The notes: generated by a model from the letters alone, not told the origin. Positions 8,609 to 17,885 are shown, counted from the stretch's first letter. The stretch is 64,000 nucleotides of DNA from JAQGMV01 sp963828715 (GCA_963828715.1 CAWHFX010000008.1:62001-126000); one strand, 5' to 3'. Made by a program: numbers and translations.

Positions 8609-10498
8609 CTAGTTCCCCAATCCGAGTAGGGTGTCGAACAGTGTCGTCGCGACCTGGATCGTTTTCGCGGCGGCCTGATACGCCTGCTGATAGCGCAACA
8701 GGTTCGCCGCTTCCTCGTCCAGGTTCACGCCGGACACCGACTGCTGTGCTTCTTCAGCGCGCTGCGCGATCGCCGATTGCGCCTGAGCGGCGACATCCAT
8801 CTGTCGCGCCGTGTTGCCGATCGTACCCGTCAGTTGTCCGTACGCGCCCTGGAAAGACGTCGTTCCTCCGGCCAGCGTCTTGGCGGTCTGCAGTCCGGCA
8901 AGCGCGAGTGCGTTTCGGTTGTCGGCGATACCGTTCGTGTTGGGTCCGACGGTAAACGTGTCGCCGGCTGCCGGCGCGCCCGAGATCTGCACGGTCCAGC
9001 CGTTGTACGTGATATCGGCTCCCGACGTATACGCGACGCCGGTCGGATTCCCGCCCGCGCCGATCACGTCGAAGGTGGTCGGGCTCGTGAACACGATCGA
9101 AACCGGTTGCCGCACGTTCGGGTCGAGCGGCGCATTGACGACACCGGCACTGACCGTCGCATTACCGGTATTTGCAGCCGCCGAGCCGGTGCGCATCGGC
9201 GCAGCGGCTGCGATGAGACTCGTGTCGTGAATCGCGAGGCTCATGTTGCGAACGACGTTACGGGACGGTTCGATCAGGAAACTGTCACCATCGGTCGGTA
9301 CGCCACCACCGAGCTTGATCGAAATGCCGTCGATCGTCTGCGGGAGAGCGCCAGGAGGAGTGAACGTGTGGTTGTCACTCAGTCGAGTGACGCTGTAGTT
9401 TCCCGCTGAATACGTCACGCGGTAGTCGCTCGGCACCAGCGCGGAGCCGTCGACAATCGAAGCCGTGAGACTGGCACTGCCGGCGTTATCCGACCGCGAC
9501 GTCACGGCCGTCACCGGACTGGAGAAGAAATCCAAGCCGGGGTTACCGCGCAGGTCCTGTCCCAGTTTTTGCTGTGCGTTGAAGGTCGTCTCGAGCCCGG
9601 CCGCAATCGTGCCCAGCTGGTTGCGCGCATCGGTGAGGGTATCCGCACGGAACGAAAGCAGCGCACCCAGGCTGCCGCCGGTCAACGCCGACGGCGAAAG
9701 GACGATCGAGCCGTTGCCGACGCCATAGGACACGTCGAGCTGCTCGGGTACGTCCGGCGACGGGATGGCGCTTACCTTGAAGTATTCCTGGCCGACGACG
9801 AGGGCCTGCCCGGACCCCATCGAGACGTTCACGGTTCCATTCGGCTGGTTGATCACACTCGCGCCCACGAGCTGGTTCAGCTCACCTACGACACGGTCGC
9901 GCTCATCGATGAGATCGTTCGGCGGCTGATCGCCGGACGCGGCAGCGATACGCCCGTTGAACTCGGCGATCTGCTGCGCGTATGCATTGACGCTCGAGAC
10001 GGAGCTCTGGATCTGTACGTTGATGCTCTGATTGATCTCGTTCAGCCGGCCGTCGAGTGCCTGAAAGCGCGCGATGAGCGAAGAGGCGCCCGCGAGCATC
10101 GTCTGGCGCGATGGCACCGAGGCAGGGTTCGACGCGACGTCGTTCACCGCACTGAAGAATTGTTCCAGCGCCGGCGCGAGACCCGCGTCCGGGTCGCTCA
10201 AGAGGCTGTCGATCTGGCCGACCTGCCCCTGATAGGTGGTGTAGTAGCTTGCCTGCGCCTGTGCCCGGATCGCCTGCGCGTCGATGAGATCGCTGTAGAC
10301 GCGACGTACCGTGTCCACCTCGACGCCGCGGCCGATGAACCCGGAGCCGTTGAACTGTGGAGGCGCATTGGACTGAACGACTTCCTGGCGGTGAAAGCCG
10401 GGCGTATTCGCGTTCGCGATATTGTGCCCGGCGGTTGCCAGTCCCGCCTGGGCCGCTCTCAGTGCAGAGGTCGCGATTCCAAAGATTGCATCAGCCAT
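8609..10498 (-). CDS. flgK: FlgK, hook-associated protein 1
   Basis: The 629-residue protein begins ADAIFGIATSALRAAQAGLA, with the rod/hook motif TAGHNIANANTPGFHRQEV at residues about 23-41, and ends in the conserved helix VNLDEEAANLLRYQQAYQAA and IQVATTLFDTLLGLGN. FlgK is the first junction protein on the distal end of the hook. The middle (about residues 300-560) is the variable, surface-exposed part. The gene lies 54 bases downstream of flgJ with a good sigma-28 promoter in the gap, so flgK and flgL can be expressed late, after FlgM export, as in enteric bacteria. Confidence 0.96.
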   Translation of the reverse strand: MADAIFGIATSALRAAQAGLATAGHNIANANTPGFHRQEVVQSNAPPQFNGSGFIGRGVEVDTVRRVYSDLIDAQAIRAQAQASYYTTYQGQVGQIDSLLSDPDAGLAPALEQFFSAVNDVASNPASVPSRQTMLAGASSLIARFQALDGRLNEINQSINVQIQSSVSSVNAYAQQIAEFNGRIAAASGDQPPNDLIDERDRVVGELNQLVGASVINQPNGTVNVSMGSGQALVVGQEYFKVSAIPSPDVPEQLDVSYGVGNGSIVLSPSALTGGSLGALLSFRADTLTDARNQLGTIAAGLETTFNAQQKLGQDLRGNPGLDFFSSPVTAVTSRSDNAGSASLTASIVDGSALVPSDYRVTYSAGNYSVTRLSDNHTFTPPGALPQTIDGISIKLGGGVPTDGDSFLIEPSRNVVRNMSLAIHDTSLIAAAAPMRTGSAAANTGNATVSAGVVNAPLDPNVRQPVSIVFTSPTTFDVIGAGGNPTGVAYTSGADITYNGWTVQISGAPAAGDTFTVGPNTNGIADNRNALALAGLQTAKTLAGGTTSFQGAYGQLTGTIGNTARQMDVAAQAQSAIAQRAEEAQQSVSGVNLDEEAANLLRYQQAYQAAAKTIQVATTLFDTLLGLGN

Positions 10499-10519
10499 GA
10501 TGTGCTCACGTTGTTCCCG

Positions 10520-10546
10520 TTAACGGCAGATTCAGCGCCGACTTTG
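10520..10546 (-). promoter_or_regulatory. Sigma-28 (FliA) promoter for flgK-flgL
   Basis: Read on the minus strand the site is CAAA, 15 bases, GCCGTTAA. The -10 part matches GCCGATAA in seven of eight positions, the -35 part matches TAAA in three of four, and the spacing is canonical. It lies in the flgJ-flgK gap just upstream of the flgK start at 10498. Confidence 0.7.
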
Positions 10547-10552
10547 GGATCA

Positions 10553-11440
10553 TCACGCCGATAGGCCTCCGCGCAGCACACTTCCGGTAATAATTCGCGT
10601 GAGCTTGGCCGCATAACCGGGATCGGTGGCATAGCCGGCCTTCTGCAGCTCGTTCGCGAATTGGGCAGCATCGCCACCCGATTCCAGGACGCGCGAGTAG
10701 CGGCCATTCGACTTCAGCAGGTTTGCGTAATCCCGGAAGGCCGCCTCATAGGACGGATAGGATCTGAACTGCGCCGAGGTTTTCTGGGCGGTGGCGCCCG
10801 CGTATTCGGTCGTCGTCGCGGCGGCGCTGTCTCCGCGCCACGACTGGCCGGCCTTGATATTGAACAGGTTGTGGGTGGGCGCGCCATCCGGGCTGCGCGT
10901 TTCCCGTGTACCCCACCCTGACTCGAGCGCCGCCTGGCCCAGTATGAAGTGGGCAGGAAGACCCGTCTCGCGCGAAGCATCGACGGCGTGGTTCCAGAAC
11001 CGGTCAACGAAGGCGCGGGCGCGTTCTCCGATCGAGGTGCCGGCCCCGGTATTCGCCGGCGCCGCGGCGGGTGCGTTTTGAGTGTCCGGCCCTGTCAGGC
11101 CGGACGGGGCCTTCGCCCCGTCGGCGGCAGCACTCGCAGCCGTGCGGGAGAGCTGACGGACCATCACGTCCGCCAGTCCAAGTCCGCGATTGGCCATCGC
11201 CTGCGCGAGCTGCTGGTCGAGCATGCCGGTGTACATGCGCGTCTGTTCGCTGTCGAGCGGGCCGTCCTGCGGCGCCGCATCGCGCATGCTCTTCAGCAGC
11301 ATGTTCACGAACACCACTTCGAACTGCTTCGCGGCGGCGCGCAGCGATTTTTCGGGCGCGGCAGCGGCGCCCGTACGCAACGGGTCGAGCGACCGTGGAT
11401 CGACGGCGAGTGAATTCGAGCTGGGAGCGATATTGTCCAC
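10553..11440 (-). CDS. flgJ: FlgJ, rod-cap protein with peptidoglycan hydrolase domain
   Basis: The 295-residue protein has two parts. Residues about 25-105 are the rod-binding domain (KSLRAAAKQFEVVFVNMLLK, SMRDAAPQDG, then QTRMYTGMLDQQLAQAMANR). Residues about 145-293 are a glucosaminidase-type muramidase (RAFVDRFWNHAVDASRETGL, then FILGQAALESGWGTRE, with the likely catalytic Glu in ALESGWG, and NLFNIKAG). FlgJ caps the growing rod and opens the peptidoglycan for it. The fused hydrolase form is typical of beta- and gammaproteobacteria. It lies 14 bases downstream of flgI. Confidence 0.96.
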   Translation of the reverse strand: MDNIAPSSNSLAVDPRSLDPLRTGAAAAPEKSLRAAAKQFEVVFVNMLLKSMRDAAPQDGPLDSEQTRMYTGMLDQQLAQAMANRGLGLADVMVRQLSRTAASAAADGAKAPSGLTGPDTQNAPAAAPANTGAGTSIGERARAFVDRFWNHAVDASRETGLPAHFILGQAALESGWGTRETRSPDGAPTHNLFNIKAGQSWRGDSAAATTTEYAGATAQKTSAQFRSYPSYEAAFRDYANLLKSNGRYSRVLESGGDAAQFANELQKAGYATDPGYAAKLTRIITGSVLRGGLSA

Positions 11441-11454
11441 TGTGCCGTTACGCG

Positions 11455-12576
11455 TCAGATGATTTCCAGGTCGGCACGCAAAGCGCCGGCCGCTTTCATC
11501 GCCTGCAGAATCGCGAGCAGATCCTGCGGCGTCGCGCCGATCGCATTCAGCGCTTTCACGACGTCGCTCACGTTCGCGCCGCGCACCATCGTCAGGCCGG
11601 CCTTCTCCTGCCGGATTTCCACCCGCGCGTGCTCCGCGACCACGGTATCGCCACGCCGTGCAAAGGGGGCCGGCTGACTGATCACGGGATCGATCGCAAT
11701 CACGACCGAGAGGTTGCCGTGGGCGACGGCGCAGGTCTCGACCGTGACGGTCTGATTCATGACGACCGAACCGGTGCGCGCATTCACGATGACCTTGGCC
11801 GCGCTGGCCCCGGGCGTGACGTCCAGACTTTCCACGCGCGCGAGAAAGGCCACGCGCTGCGCCGCATCGGGCGGCGCGGCAACATGAACCGTCCGGCCGT
11901 CGGCGGCAACTGCCACGCCCTCGCCGAATGCCGTGTTGATCGCCGTGACGATGTGTTCCGTGGTGGTGAAGTCGGTGGAATTAACCGCGAGCGTGAAATA
12001 GCCGTCCTGGCCCAGTACCGTGGGAACCATGCGTTCGACGGTCGCACCGCCGCTGATCCGTCCCACGCTCAAGTGATTCACCGTAACGCTCGTGCCGCCG
12101 GCGCTCGACGCGCCGATGCCGCCGACCAGTACGTTGCCTTGCGCAAGCGCATAGACCTGCCCGTCGGCGCCTTTCAGCGGCGTCAGAAGGAGCGTGCCGC
12201 CGCGCAGCGATTTCGCGTTGCCGAGCGACGAGACGGTGACATCCATCGCCTGGCCCGGACGAGCGAAAGCGGCAAGATTTGCGGTCACCATCACCGCCGC
12301 CACGTTCTTCAGTTGCAGACCCGTGGCACTGCCCGACGGCAACGTTATGCCGAGCTGCGAGAGCATGTTCCCAAGACTCTGCACTGTAAAAGGCGTTTGC
12401 GTAGTCTGGTCGCCCGTGCCGTCGAGACCGACGACGAGGCCGTAGCCCAGGAGCGCGTTCGAACGCACGCCCTGCACTGCGACGAGGTCCTTGATGCGCT
12501 CGGCAAACGCGTGCGGCAGCGCGAGCAGCAGAGCGGCTGCGAGGACCGCCAGCACCGAGCAGGTTTTACGAAACAT
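11455..12576 (-). CDS. flgI: FlgI, flagellar P-ring protein
   Basis: The 373-residue protein has a cleavable signal peptide (LAVLAAALLLALPHAFA) followed directly by the family opening ERIKDLVAVQGVRSNALLGY and GLVVGLDGTGDQTTQTPF. It ends with VSDVVKALNAIGATPQDLLA and an ILQAMKAAGALRADLEII tail, all characteristic. FlgI forms the periplasmic ring around the rod in the peptidoglycan layer, chaperoned by FlgA, which is encoded divergently at 17886. The gene follows flgH by 13 bases in the flg operon. Length is normal. Confidence 0.97.
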   Translation of the reverse strand: MFRKTCSVLAVLAAALLLALPHAFAERIKDLVAVQGVRSNALLGYGLVVGLDGTGDQTTQTPFTVQSLGNMLSQLGITLPSGSATGLQLKNVAAVMVTANLAAFARPGQAMDVTVSSLGNAKSLRGGTLLLTPLKGADGQVYALAQGNVLVGGIGASSAGGTSVTVNHLSVGRISGGATVERMVPTVLGQDGYFTLAVNSTDFTTTEHIVTAINTAFGEGVAVAADGRTVHVAAPPDAAQRVAFLARVESLDVTPGASAAKVIVNARTGSVVMNQTVTVETCAVAHGNLSVVIAIDPVISQPAPFARRGDTVVAEHARVEIRQEKAGLTMVRGANVSDVVKALNAIGATPQDLLAILQAMKAAGALRADLEII

Positions 12577-12589
12577 GTGAGCTCCGAGG

Positions 12590-13261
12590 TCAGAACGGAA
12601 GCACGTTCAGGAAGAAGCGCGTGAGCCAGCCGGTCTTCTGGTTTTCGTCCACGGCACCGTTGGATCGATACTCGATGCGCGCATCCGCGACCTGCGTCGA
12701 GAGCACGCTGTTGGCGGCGGTGAGCTGGAGCGGATTGATGATGCCCGAGACTCGGATAAATTCCGAGCCCTGATTGATACCGACCTGCTTCTCACCGCTC
12801 ACGAGCAGGTACCCATTGGCAAGCACTTCGATTACGGTGACCGTGACCGTGCCGGTAAAGTCGTTGTTGCTCGCACTCTCGCCCTTGCCGTCGAACGCGA
12901 AATTCGAGGTCGCATTCAGCGTGGAATTCAGGAACGACTTGCCAGGGAGTCCGGCAAGCGCGCTCACACCGAATGCGTTGTTGCTCGCCCGGCCGGTGTT
13001 GGTATTGGATTTCTTGCTCGCGTCCGTCTTTTCCGCGATGACGATCGTTACGATGTCACCGACGTTGCGGGCGCGCCGGTCCTCGAACAGCAGACCACTC
13101 CCATAGCCCGTCTGGTAGATCGCGCCATCGGCCGGCGCAGCTTGCGGCCGCTGTACCGGGCGCACGCTGATCGGCTGGTGCAACGCCGTCGGCGGTGTGG
13201 TGGAGACGCAGCCGGCCACCGACAGGACACAGCACACCACCGCGGACAGATTCGTTTTCAC
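12590..13261 (-). CDS. flgH: FlgH, flagellar L-ring lipoprotein
   Basis: This is a 223-residue lipoprotein precursor: the signal peptide ends at lipobox LSVAGC (Cys at residue 18). Family signatures follow, GAIYQTGYGSGLLFEDRRAR, NVGDIVTIVIAEKTDASKKS, and a C-terminal segment SEFIRVSGIINPLQLTAANS and IEYRSNGAVDENQKTGWLTR. FlgH forms the outer-membrane ring of the rod bushing. It sits between flgG and flgI in the usual order. Confidence 0.96.
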   Translation of the reverse strand: MKTNLSAVVCCVLSVAGCVSTTPPTALHQPISVRPVQRPQAAPADGAIYQTGYGSGLLFEDRRARNVGDIVTIVIAEKTDASKKSNTNTGRASNNAFGVSALAGLPGKSFLNSTLNATSNFAFDGKGESASNNDFTGTVTVTVIEVLANGYLLVSGEKQVGINQGSEFIRVSGIINPLQLTAANSVLSTQVADARIEYRSNGAVDENQKTGWLTRFFLNVLPF

Positions 13262-13291
13262 GTCGACGCCTTTTGCTCGCTTGCGAGACTG

Positions 13292-14074
13292 TCACAGTTG
13301 CGTGAGTTTCTGGAGCATCTGGTCCGATGTCTGGATCGCCTTCGAGTTGATCTCGTACGCGCGCTGCGTCTGGATCATGCCCACCAGCTCCTCGACCACG
13401 TTCACGTTCGACGTTTCCACGTAGCCTTGATTGAGCAGGCCCATGCCGTTCGTGCCAGGCGCATTGACGCTTGGCGTTCCCGATGAGGCCGTTTCCATGA
13501 ACAGGTTTTCGCCCATGCTCTGCAGGCCCGCCGGATTCACGAATCCCACCAGTTGCATCGTGCCGACCTGTGTGGGACTGGACTGTCCCGCGCGTTGCAC
13601 CGAGACGATGCCGTCGCGGCTGATCGTTATCGACAGCGTATTGGCCGGAATGGTGATGGCCGGCTGAACGGGGAAGCCGCTGGAGGTCACGAGCTGGCCC
13701 TGTGCGTCGACCTGAAAAGAACCGCTGCGCGTGTAAGCCGTGCTGCCGTCCGGCAGCAGAACCTGGAAGAACCCGTTGCCCTGGACCGCCACGTCGAGCG
13801 GGTTGCTGGTCTGCTGCAGATTGCCCTGGGCGTAGATGCGTTCGGTCGCGACCGGCCTCGCACCGGTACCGAGCTGCAGCCCGGAAGAAAACTGCGTCTG
13901 CTGCGAGGACTGCGCGCCGGGCTGACGCAGCGTCTGATACAGCAGATCCTCGAATACCGCACGGCTGCGCTTGAACCCATTGGTGCTGACGTTCGCGAGA
14001 TTGTTCGCGATCACGTCCATCTGGGTCTGCTGGGTATCCAGGCCCGTTTTCGATATCCACAATGATCGGATCAT
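13292..14074 (-). CDS. flgG: FlgG, distal rod protein
   Basis: The 260-residue protein starts MIRSLWISKTGLDTQQTQMD and carries the rod/hook consensus VIANNLANVSTNGFKRSRA. It ends with EELVGMIQTQRAYEINSKAI and QTSDQMLQKLTQL, the FlgG C-terminal helix. It has the expected 260 residues exactly. FlgG forms the distal rod and is exported without a cleaved signal. It is placed between flgF and flgH. Confidence 0.97.
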   Translation of the reverse strand: MIRSLWISKTGLDTQQTQMDVIANNLANVSTNGFKRSRAVFEDLLYQTLRQPGAQSSQQTQFSSGLQLGTGARPVATERIYAQGNLQQTSNPLDVAVQGNGFFQVLLPDGSTAYTRSGSFQVDAQGQLVTSSGFPVQPAITIPANTLSITISRDGIVSVQRAGQSSPTQVGTMQLVGFVNPAGLQSMGENLFMETASSGTPSVNAPGTNGMGLLNQGYVETSNVNVVEELVGMIQTQRAYEINSKAIQTSDQMLQKLTQL

Positions 14075-14093
14075 TTACCTGCTCTCCGTTGTT

Positions 14094-14837
14094 CTAGCGG
14101 TTGATCGAGAGAAGCTGCGTCGCCTGACGGTCGTTCGAATCCGCGTTCTGCAGCAGCTTGATCTGCATGTCGAACTGACGCGAGAGCGCGATCATGCTCA
14201 CCATCGCATCGACGACGTTCACATTGCTGCCTTCGACTGCGCCGCCCTGCACTTTCACATTCGCATCGGCTTCCGCAGCAGCGCCGCTACGCAGCCGGAA
14301 CAACCCATCGTCGCCTCGGACCATTTCACCGGCAGGCGGATTGACGAGCTTCACGCGTGCGACCGGCGTCATCTGTGTCGCGCGACCGCCGCTCGGCACT
14401 GTCGAGATGCTGCCGTCCCGTCCGACCGTCACCTGCGTGTCTGACGGGATCGCGATCGGACCGCCGTCACCCATCACATTCAATCCGGAACGGGTCTGCA
14501 GCACGCCGTTGACGCTCACCTGGAAGCTGCCGTTACGCGTGTACGCCTCCGAGCCATCAGGCGCCTGAACCGCAATCCAGCCGGCCCCTTCGATGGCTAC
14601 GTCGAGCTCGCGTCCGGTGTGCTGGATCGGTCCCGGTGTAAAGTCGACGCCGGGTGTCGAGTCGACGACGAAGCTGCGTGTCGGCAGCCCGTCACCCCGG
14701 ACATCGGCGGCGCGAAAGGCCGCCGCCTGCGCGCGGTACCCTGTCGTGGACGCGTTCGCGAGATTGTGCGCGACGGTGGCCTGCTGGCTGAGCGTCTGCT
14801 TCGCGCCACTCATCGCTACGTAGATCACACGGTCCAT
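14094..14837 (-). CDS. flgF: FlgF, proximal rod protein
   Basis: The 247-residue protein starts MDRVIYVAMSGAKQTLSQQA with the rod motif TVAHNLANASTTGYRAQ, and has the FlgF-type C-terminus NVNVVDAMVSMIALSRQFDM ending in QATQLLSINR. FlgF is one of the proximal rod subunits. Its start is 28 bases after the flgE stop and its stop is 20 bases before the flgG start, in the standard B-to-L order. Confidence 0.96.
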   Translation of the reverse strand: MDRVIYVAMSGAKQTLSQQATVAHNLANASTTGYRAQAAAFRAADVRGDGLPTRSFVVDSTPGVDFTPGPIQHTGRELDVAIEGAGWIAVQAPDGSEAYTRNGSFQVSVNGVLQTRSGLNVMGDGGPIAIPSDTQVTVGRDGSISTVPSGGRATQMTPVARVKLVNPPAGEMVRGDDGLFRLRSGAAAEADANVKVQGGAVEGSNVNVVDAMVSMIALSRQFDMQIKLLQNADSNDRQATQLLSINR

Positions 14838-14864
14838 GTCGGTCTCCGGTTACCCGGTCACTCG

Positions 14865-16127
14865 TTATCTGAGGTTCACCAGCGTCTGCAGCACCGCGTC
14901 CTGCGTCTTGATCGTCTGCGCATTGGCCTGATATACCCGCTGCGCCATGATCATGTTGACGAGCTCCTGACTCAGGTCCACGTTCGAGTCTTCGATCGCG
15001 GCAGACTGGATCGAGCCGAGACTGCCGGTCAGCGGCGTTCCGACGACGGCCGGGCCGGATGACGACGTCTCTTCCCAGAGATTGTTCCCGGTCGACTTCA
15101 GGCCCTGCGGATTCGCGAAGTTGGCGAGCACGATCTGGCCCAGCGTATTCGCCTGGCCGTTCGAATAGCGACCCTGGATGATCCCCTTCTCGGACACGTT
15201 GAAGCCCGTGAGGCGCCCGGACGTGTAACCGTCCTGGCTCAGCGCCGTGACGCCGAACTCGGAGCCGTATTGCGTCGTGCCCGTGTAGTCCAGTTCCATC
15301 TTGAGCGGCGTGACAGCGCCGTTCGGGAGCGTTACCTCTATGCCTGCAAGCGGCATCGGTGTGGTCAGTACACCGCTGTTATTGAAGTTGATCGTTGCCG
15401 GTGCGCCCGCTGCAAGAGGACCGGCTGCTCCGTCGAGGTCGACGTCGGTGACAGGTCCGCCATCCACGGTCGTATGGACCTGCCATTGACCGGTGGTGTT
15501 CGTTTTCGAGAAATACATCGTCAGCGTGTGCGCGTTGCCGAGCGAGTCGTAAATGGCGCCGGCGGTCGAACTCGTGTAGGACGTCGCAATCGTCGGATCG
15601 AACGGTGTCACGAGCGGATCGATAACCGGTGCGCGTGAATCGAGGTTGAGCGTGGCTTGCATGCCCCCGGTGGCGTGTGGTGCGATGTCGCTCGTGGACA
15701 GCTGCAGCGGCATCGGCGCCGAAGCCACGATGTTCCCCGTGGCGTCGACGGGATAGCCGGTCAGCCGCAGATTGTCTCCGTTGACGATGTAACCCTGCTC
15801 GTCGAGGTGAAGCTGACCGTTACGCGAGTAGGCGACGGCGCCGTTGTTGTCCAGGCGCAGGAAACCGCGGCCGTTGATCGCGAGATCGAGCGGGTTGGAG
15901 GTCACGGTGATGTTGCCCTGCGTGAACTCCTGCAGCACCGACGACACCTTGGTGCCGATCCCGATGTTGCTCGCGCCCGCACCCGCGAGCGAGCTCGCGA
16001 ACACGTCGGCGAATACGGCACGCGAGCTCTTGAAACCGACGGTGTTCGAGTTCGCGACGTTGTTTCCGATCACATCGAGGTTCTTCGCCGATGCGTTGAG
16101 GCCGCTCAGGCCGGACTGAAAACCCAT
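14865..16127 (-). CDS. flgE: FlgE, flagellar hook protein
   Basis: The 420-residue protein opens MGFQSGLSGLNASAKNLDVI with the hook motif GNNVANSNTVGFKSSRAVF and closes with the hook C-terminal helix DLSQELVNMIMAQRVYQANA. The centre (about residues 150-330) contains the hook D1/D2 repeats, for example IYDSLGNAHTLTMYFSKTNT. FlgE polymerises into the hook under the cap made by FlgD, whose gene lies just upstream. Length is typical for betaproteobacterial hooks. Confidence 0.97.
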   Translation of the reverse strand: MGFQSGLSGLNASAKNLDVIGNNVANSNTVGFKSSRAVFADVFASSLAGAGASNIGIGTKVSSVLQEFTQGNITVTSNPLDLAINGRGFLRLDNNGAVAYSRNGQLHLDEQGYIVNGDNLRLTGYPVDATGNIVASAPMPLQLSTSDIAPHATGGMQATLNLDSRAPVIDPLVTPFDPTIATSYTSSTAGAIYDSLGNAHTLTMYFSKTNTTGQWQVHTTVDGGPVTDVDLDGAAGPLAAGAPATINFNNSGVLTTPMPLAGIEVTLPNGAVTPLKMELDYTGTTQYGSEFGVTALSQDGYTSGRLTGFNVSEKGIIQGRYSNGQANTLGQIVLANFANPQGLKSTGNNLWEETSSSGPAVVGTPLTGSLGSIQSAAIEDSNVDLSQELVNMIMAQRVYQANAQTIKTQDAVLQTLVNLR

Positions 16128-16137
16128 GATTCACTCC

Positions 16138-16881
16138 TTAGAAAATTCGTTTTACGTCGTTGAGGCCGACGCTGCCGCCGTTGTCGAGGCTCAACTTCAT
16201 GCCATCGGCCACCGTTACGCCGCTCACCTTCCCCACTGCGAGAGGCTCGGTGGCAACGGACGTGTTCCCCTTCGCCGCACTCACCTGGAATACATAGTTT
16301 CCCGCGGGCGCCTTCGCTCCGGCATCTGTCTGGCCGTTCCATGCGAAAGTCGTCGTGCCGACGGCCTTCGGGCCGAGATCGAGCCGTCGCACGACCGTGC
16401 CATTGGCGTCAGCGATCATCACCGTGACGCGATCAGCGGGCTGCTTGACGTCCACTGCGCCGGTCGCGCCCGTCCCCGAAAGGGTGAGTGTCGAACCTGC
16501 TGCGTAAACCTGACGGCCGATGAGGCTGGCGGACTGCGCCGATTGCGCCGCGAGCATCGATGTCGAAAGGCCCGAGAGCGTCGTATTCATCTTGTCGATC
16601 CCGCTCACCGTGCTGATCTGCGCGAGCTGTGTCGTAACCTGCGCGTTGTCGAGCGGATTGAGTGGATCCTGGTTCTTCATCTGCGCCACCAGGAGCTTCA
16701 GGAAACGGTCCTGCAGCTCGCTCGCGCTCGTGGTATCCGTCGAAGTCGAGGCAGAGCTCGACTGCGTGGAGCTCGCGGCCGTCGAGGTGGAGCTCGTCTT
16801 ATCCGAGCCGTCCGTGAACGACTTGAGCGCGCTCACCGCACTCAATCCCGCCCCGATTGCCGAAAGGACTGGCAGTACCAT
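16138..16881 (-). CDS. flgD: FlgD, hook-capping protein
   Basis: The 247-residue protein shows the FlgD N-terminal motif QDRFLKLLVAQMKNQDPLNP followed by LDNAQVTTQLAQISTVSGI, then a FlgD Ig-like/tudor domain with RRLDLGPKAVGTTTFAWNGQ. The N-terminal about 50 residues are Ser/Thr rich (TSSTSTAASSTQSSSAST), a low-complexity leader often seen in FlgD. It caps the growing hook during assembly and is then replaced by FlgK. It ends 10 bases before flgE. Confidence 0.95.
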   Translation of the reverse strand: MVLPVLSAIGAGLSAVSALKSFTDGSDKTSSTSTAASSTQSSSASTSTDTTSASELQDRFLKLLVAQMKNQDPLNPLDNAQVTTQLAQISTVSGIDKMNTTLSGLSTSMLAAQSAQSASLIGRQVYAAGSTLTLSGTGATGAVDVKQPADRVTVMIADANGTVVRRLDLGPKAVGTTTFAWNGQTDAGAKAPAGNYVFQVSAAKGNTSVATEPLAVGKVSGVTVADGMKLSLDNGGSVGLNDVKRIF

Positions 16882-16890
16882 GTCTTCTCC

Positions 16891-17295
16891 TTATTGTCCG
16901 ATCGCGAGCGTCTTGAGCAGCAGCGTTTTCGCCGTGTTCATGAGCTCGACGTTGGTTTGATACGAGCGCGAGGCCGAAATCATGTTGACCATTTCGTCCA
17001 CGACATTCACATTCGGCATGTTTACGTAGCCCTTGTCGTCGGCCAGCGGATGTGCGGGATCGTGCACGCGGCGCGGCGCCGACGTGTCCTGGACGACGCC
17101 GGTGACCTTCACACCGACCGCATCGTCGCCCGTAAGTGGCTGGGAGCTGAAGACGACGTGCTTGGCCCGGTAAGGCTGGCCGTCTGCCGTGGTTACGCTT
17201 TCGGCGTTTGCGAGATTGCTCGCGATCGCACTCAGCCGCTGAGATTGCGCAGTGAGCGCAGTGCCCGACACGTCGAATACCTTGAAGAGAGACAT
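16891..17295 (-). CDS. flgC: FlgC, proximal rod protein
   Basis: The 134-residue protein starts MSLFKVFDVSGTALTAQSQR with the motif SAIASNLANAESVTTADGQP and YRAKHVVF, and ends MPNVNVVDEMVNMISASRSY with an NVELMNTAKTLLLKTLAIGQ tail. All are standard for FlgC, a proximal rod subunit. The length is exactly that of the family. It follows flgB by 5 bases. Confidence 0.96.
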   Translation of the reverse strand: MSLFKVFDVSGTALTAQSQRLSAIASNLANAESVTTADGQPYRAKHVVFSSQPLTGDDAVGVKVTGVVQDTSAPRRVHDPAHPLADDKGYVNMPNVNVVDEMVNMISASRSYQTNVELMNTAKTLLLKTLAIGQ

Positions 17296-17300
17296 GCGGA

Positions 17301-17699
17301 TTACCCTTGTATCGCCGCGAGCATCGCTTTCACCTGCGTGCTCACGAACATGAGATTGGCTTCATAGCGCACGGCGTTGTCGGCGAACTGTGCACGCTCG
17401 ACGTCGATGTCCACCGTGTTGTTGTCGATGCTCGGCTGCACCGCCGTGCGATACAACAGCTCCGCGCCGAACGGCGTCGCATCTTCGGCGCGCGCCGGCG
17501 GTGCGGCAGACGTACTGCCGCTACCCGTAGCGCGTGCGGACGCCGCGCGTTCGAGCGCAGTGCGGAAGTCGATGTCGCGCGCCTGATAACCCGGCGTGTC
17601 CGCATTGGCGATGTTCGACGCGAGCACCTGCTGGCGATACGCCCGCAGGGCGAGCGCGTCCTGCGAGAAACTGAAAAGTGCGTCGAGACTGTTGCTCAT
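17301..17699 (-). CDS. flgB: FlgB, proximal rod protein
   Basis: The 132-residue protein starts at 17699 (SNSLDALFSFSQDALALRAY, then RQQVLASNIANADTPGYQAR), and ends RYEANLMFVSTQVKAMLAAI. The open frame extends far upstream, but the start at 17699 is fixed by family alignment and by the position of the rod motif. FlgB is the first rod subunit on the MS ring and the first gene of the flgBCDEFGHIJKL run, divergent from flgA. Confidence 0.95.
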   Translation of the reverse strand: MSNSLDALFSFSQDALALRAYRQQVLASNIANADTPGYQARDIDFRTALERAASARATGSGSTSAAPPARAEDATPFGAELLYRTAVQPSIDNNTVDIDVERAQFADNAVRYEANLMFVSTQVKAMLAAIQG

Positions 17700-17885
17700 G
17701 GCGGTCTGCTCCCACCTCTTGGCGTGCGTGCATCTTAGGAGCGACAGCGGCCATCCGAACCGCGGATCAACAGCCGAAAACCCGTCCAATTCGCTCCTTC
17801 GAAAACGTGCGGGTGGGTTCAGAATCCACGCTGCCATACGTCCGGCGCGACCGAACCGCGGACGCGACCTGCCAGGAGGGTGACA
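17700..17885 (+). promoter_or_regulatory. Divergent flgB/flgA control region with a 12-bp direct repeat
   Basis: The 186 bases between the divergent flgB and flgA starts must hold both promoters. The sequence CCGAACCGCGGA occurs twice in direct orientation, at 17755-17766 and 17851-17862, 96 bases apart (about nine helical turns). I see no convincing sigma-28 site here, which fits class II control by FlhDC, but I could not identify an FlhDC box with confidence. AGGAGG at 17874-17879 is the flgA ribosome binding site. Confidence 0.55.
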
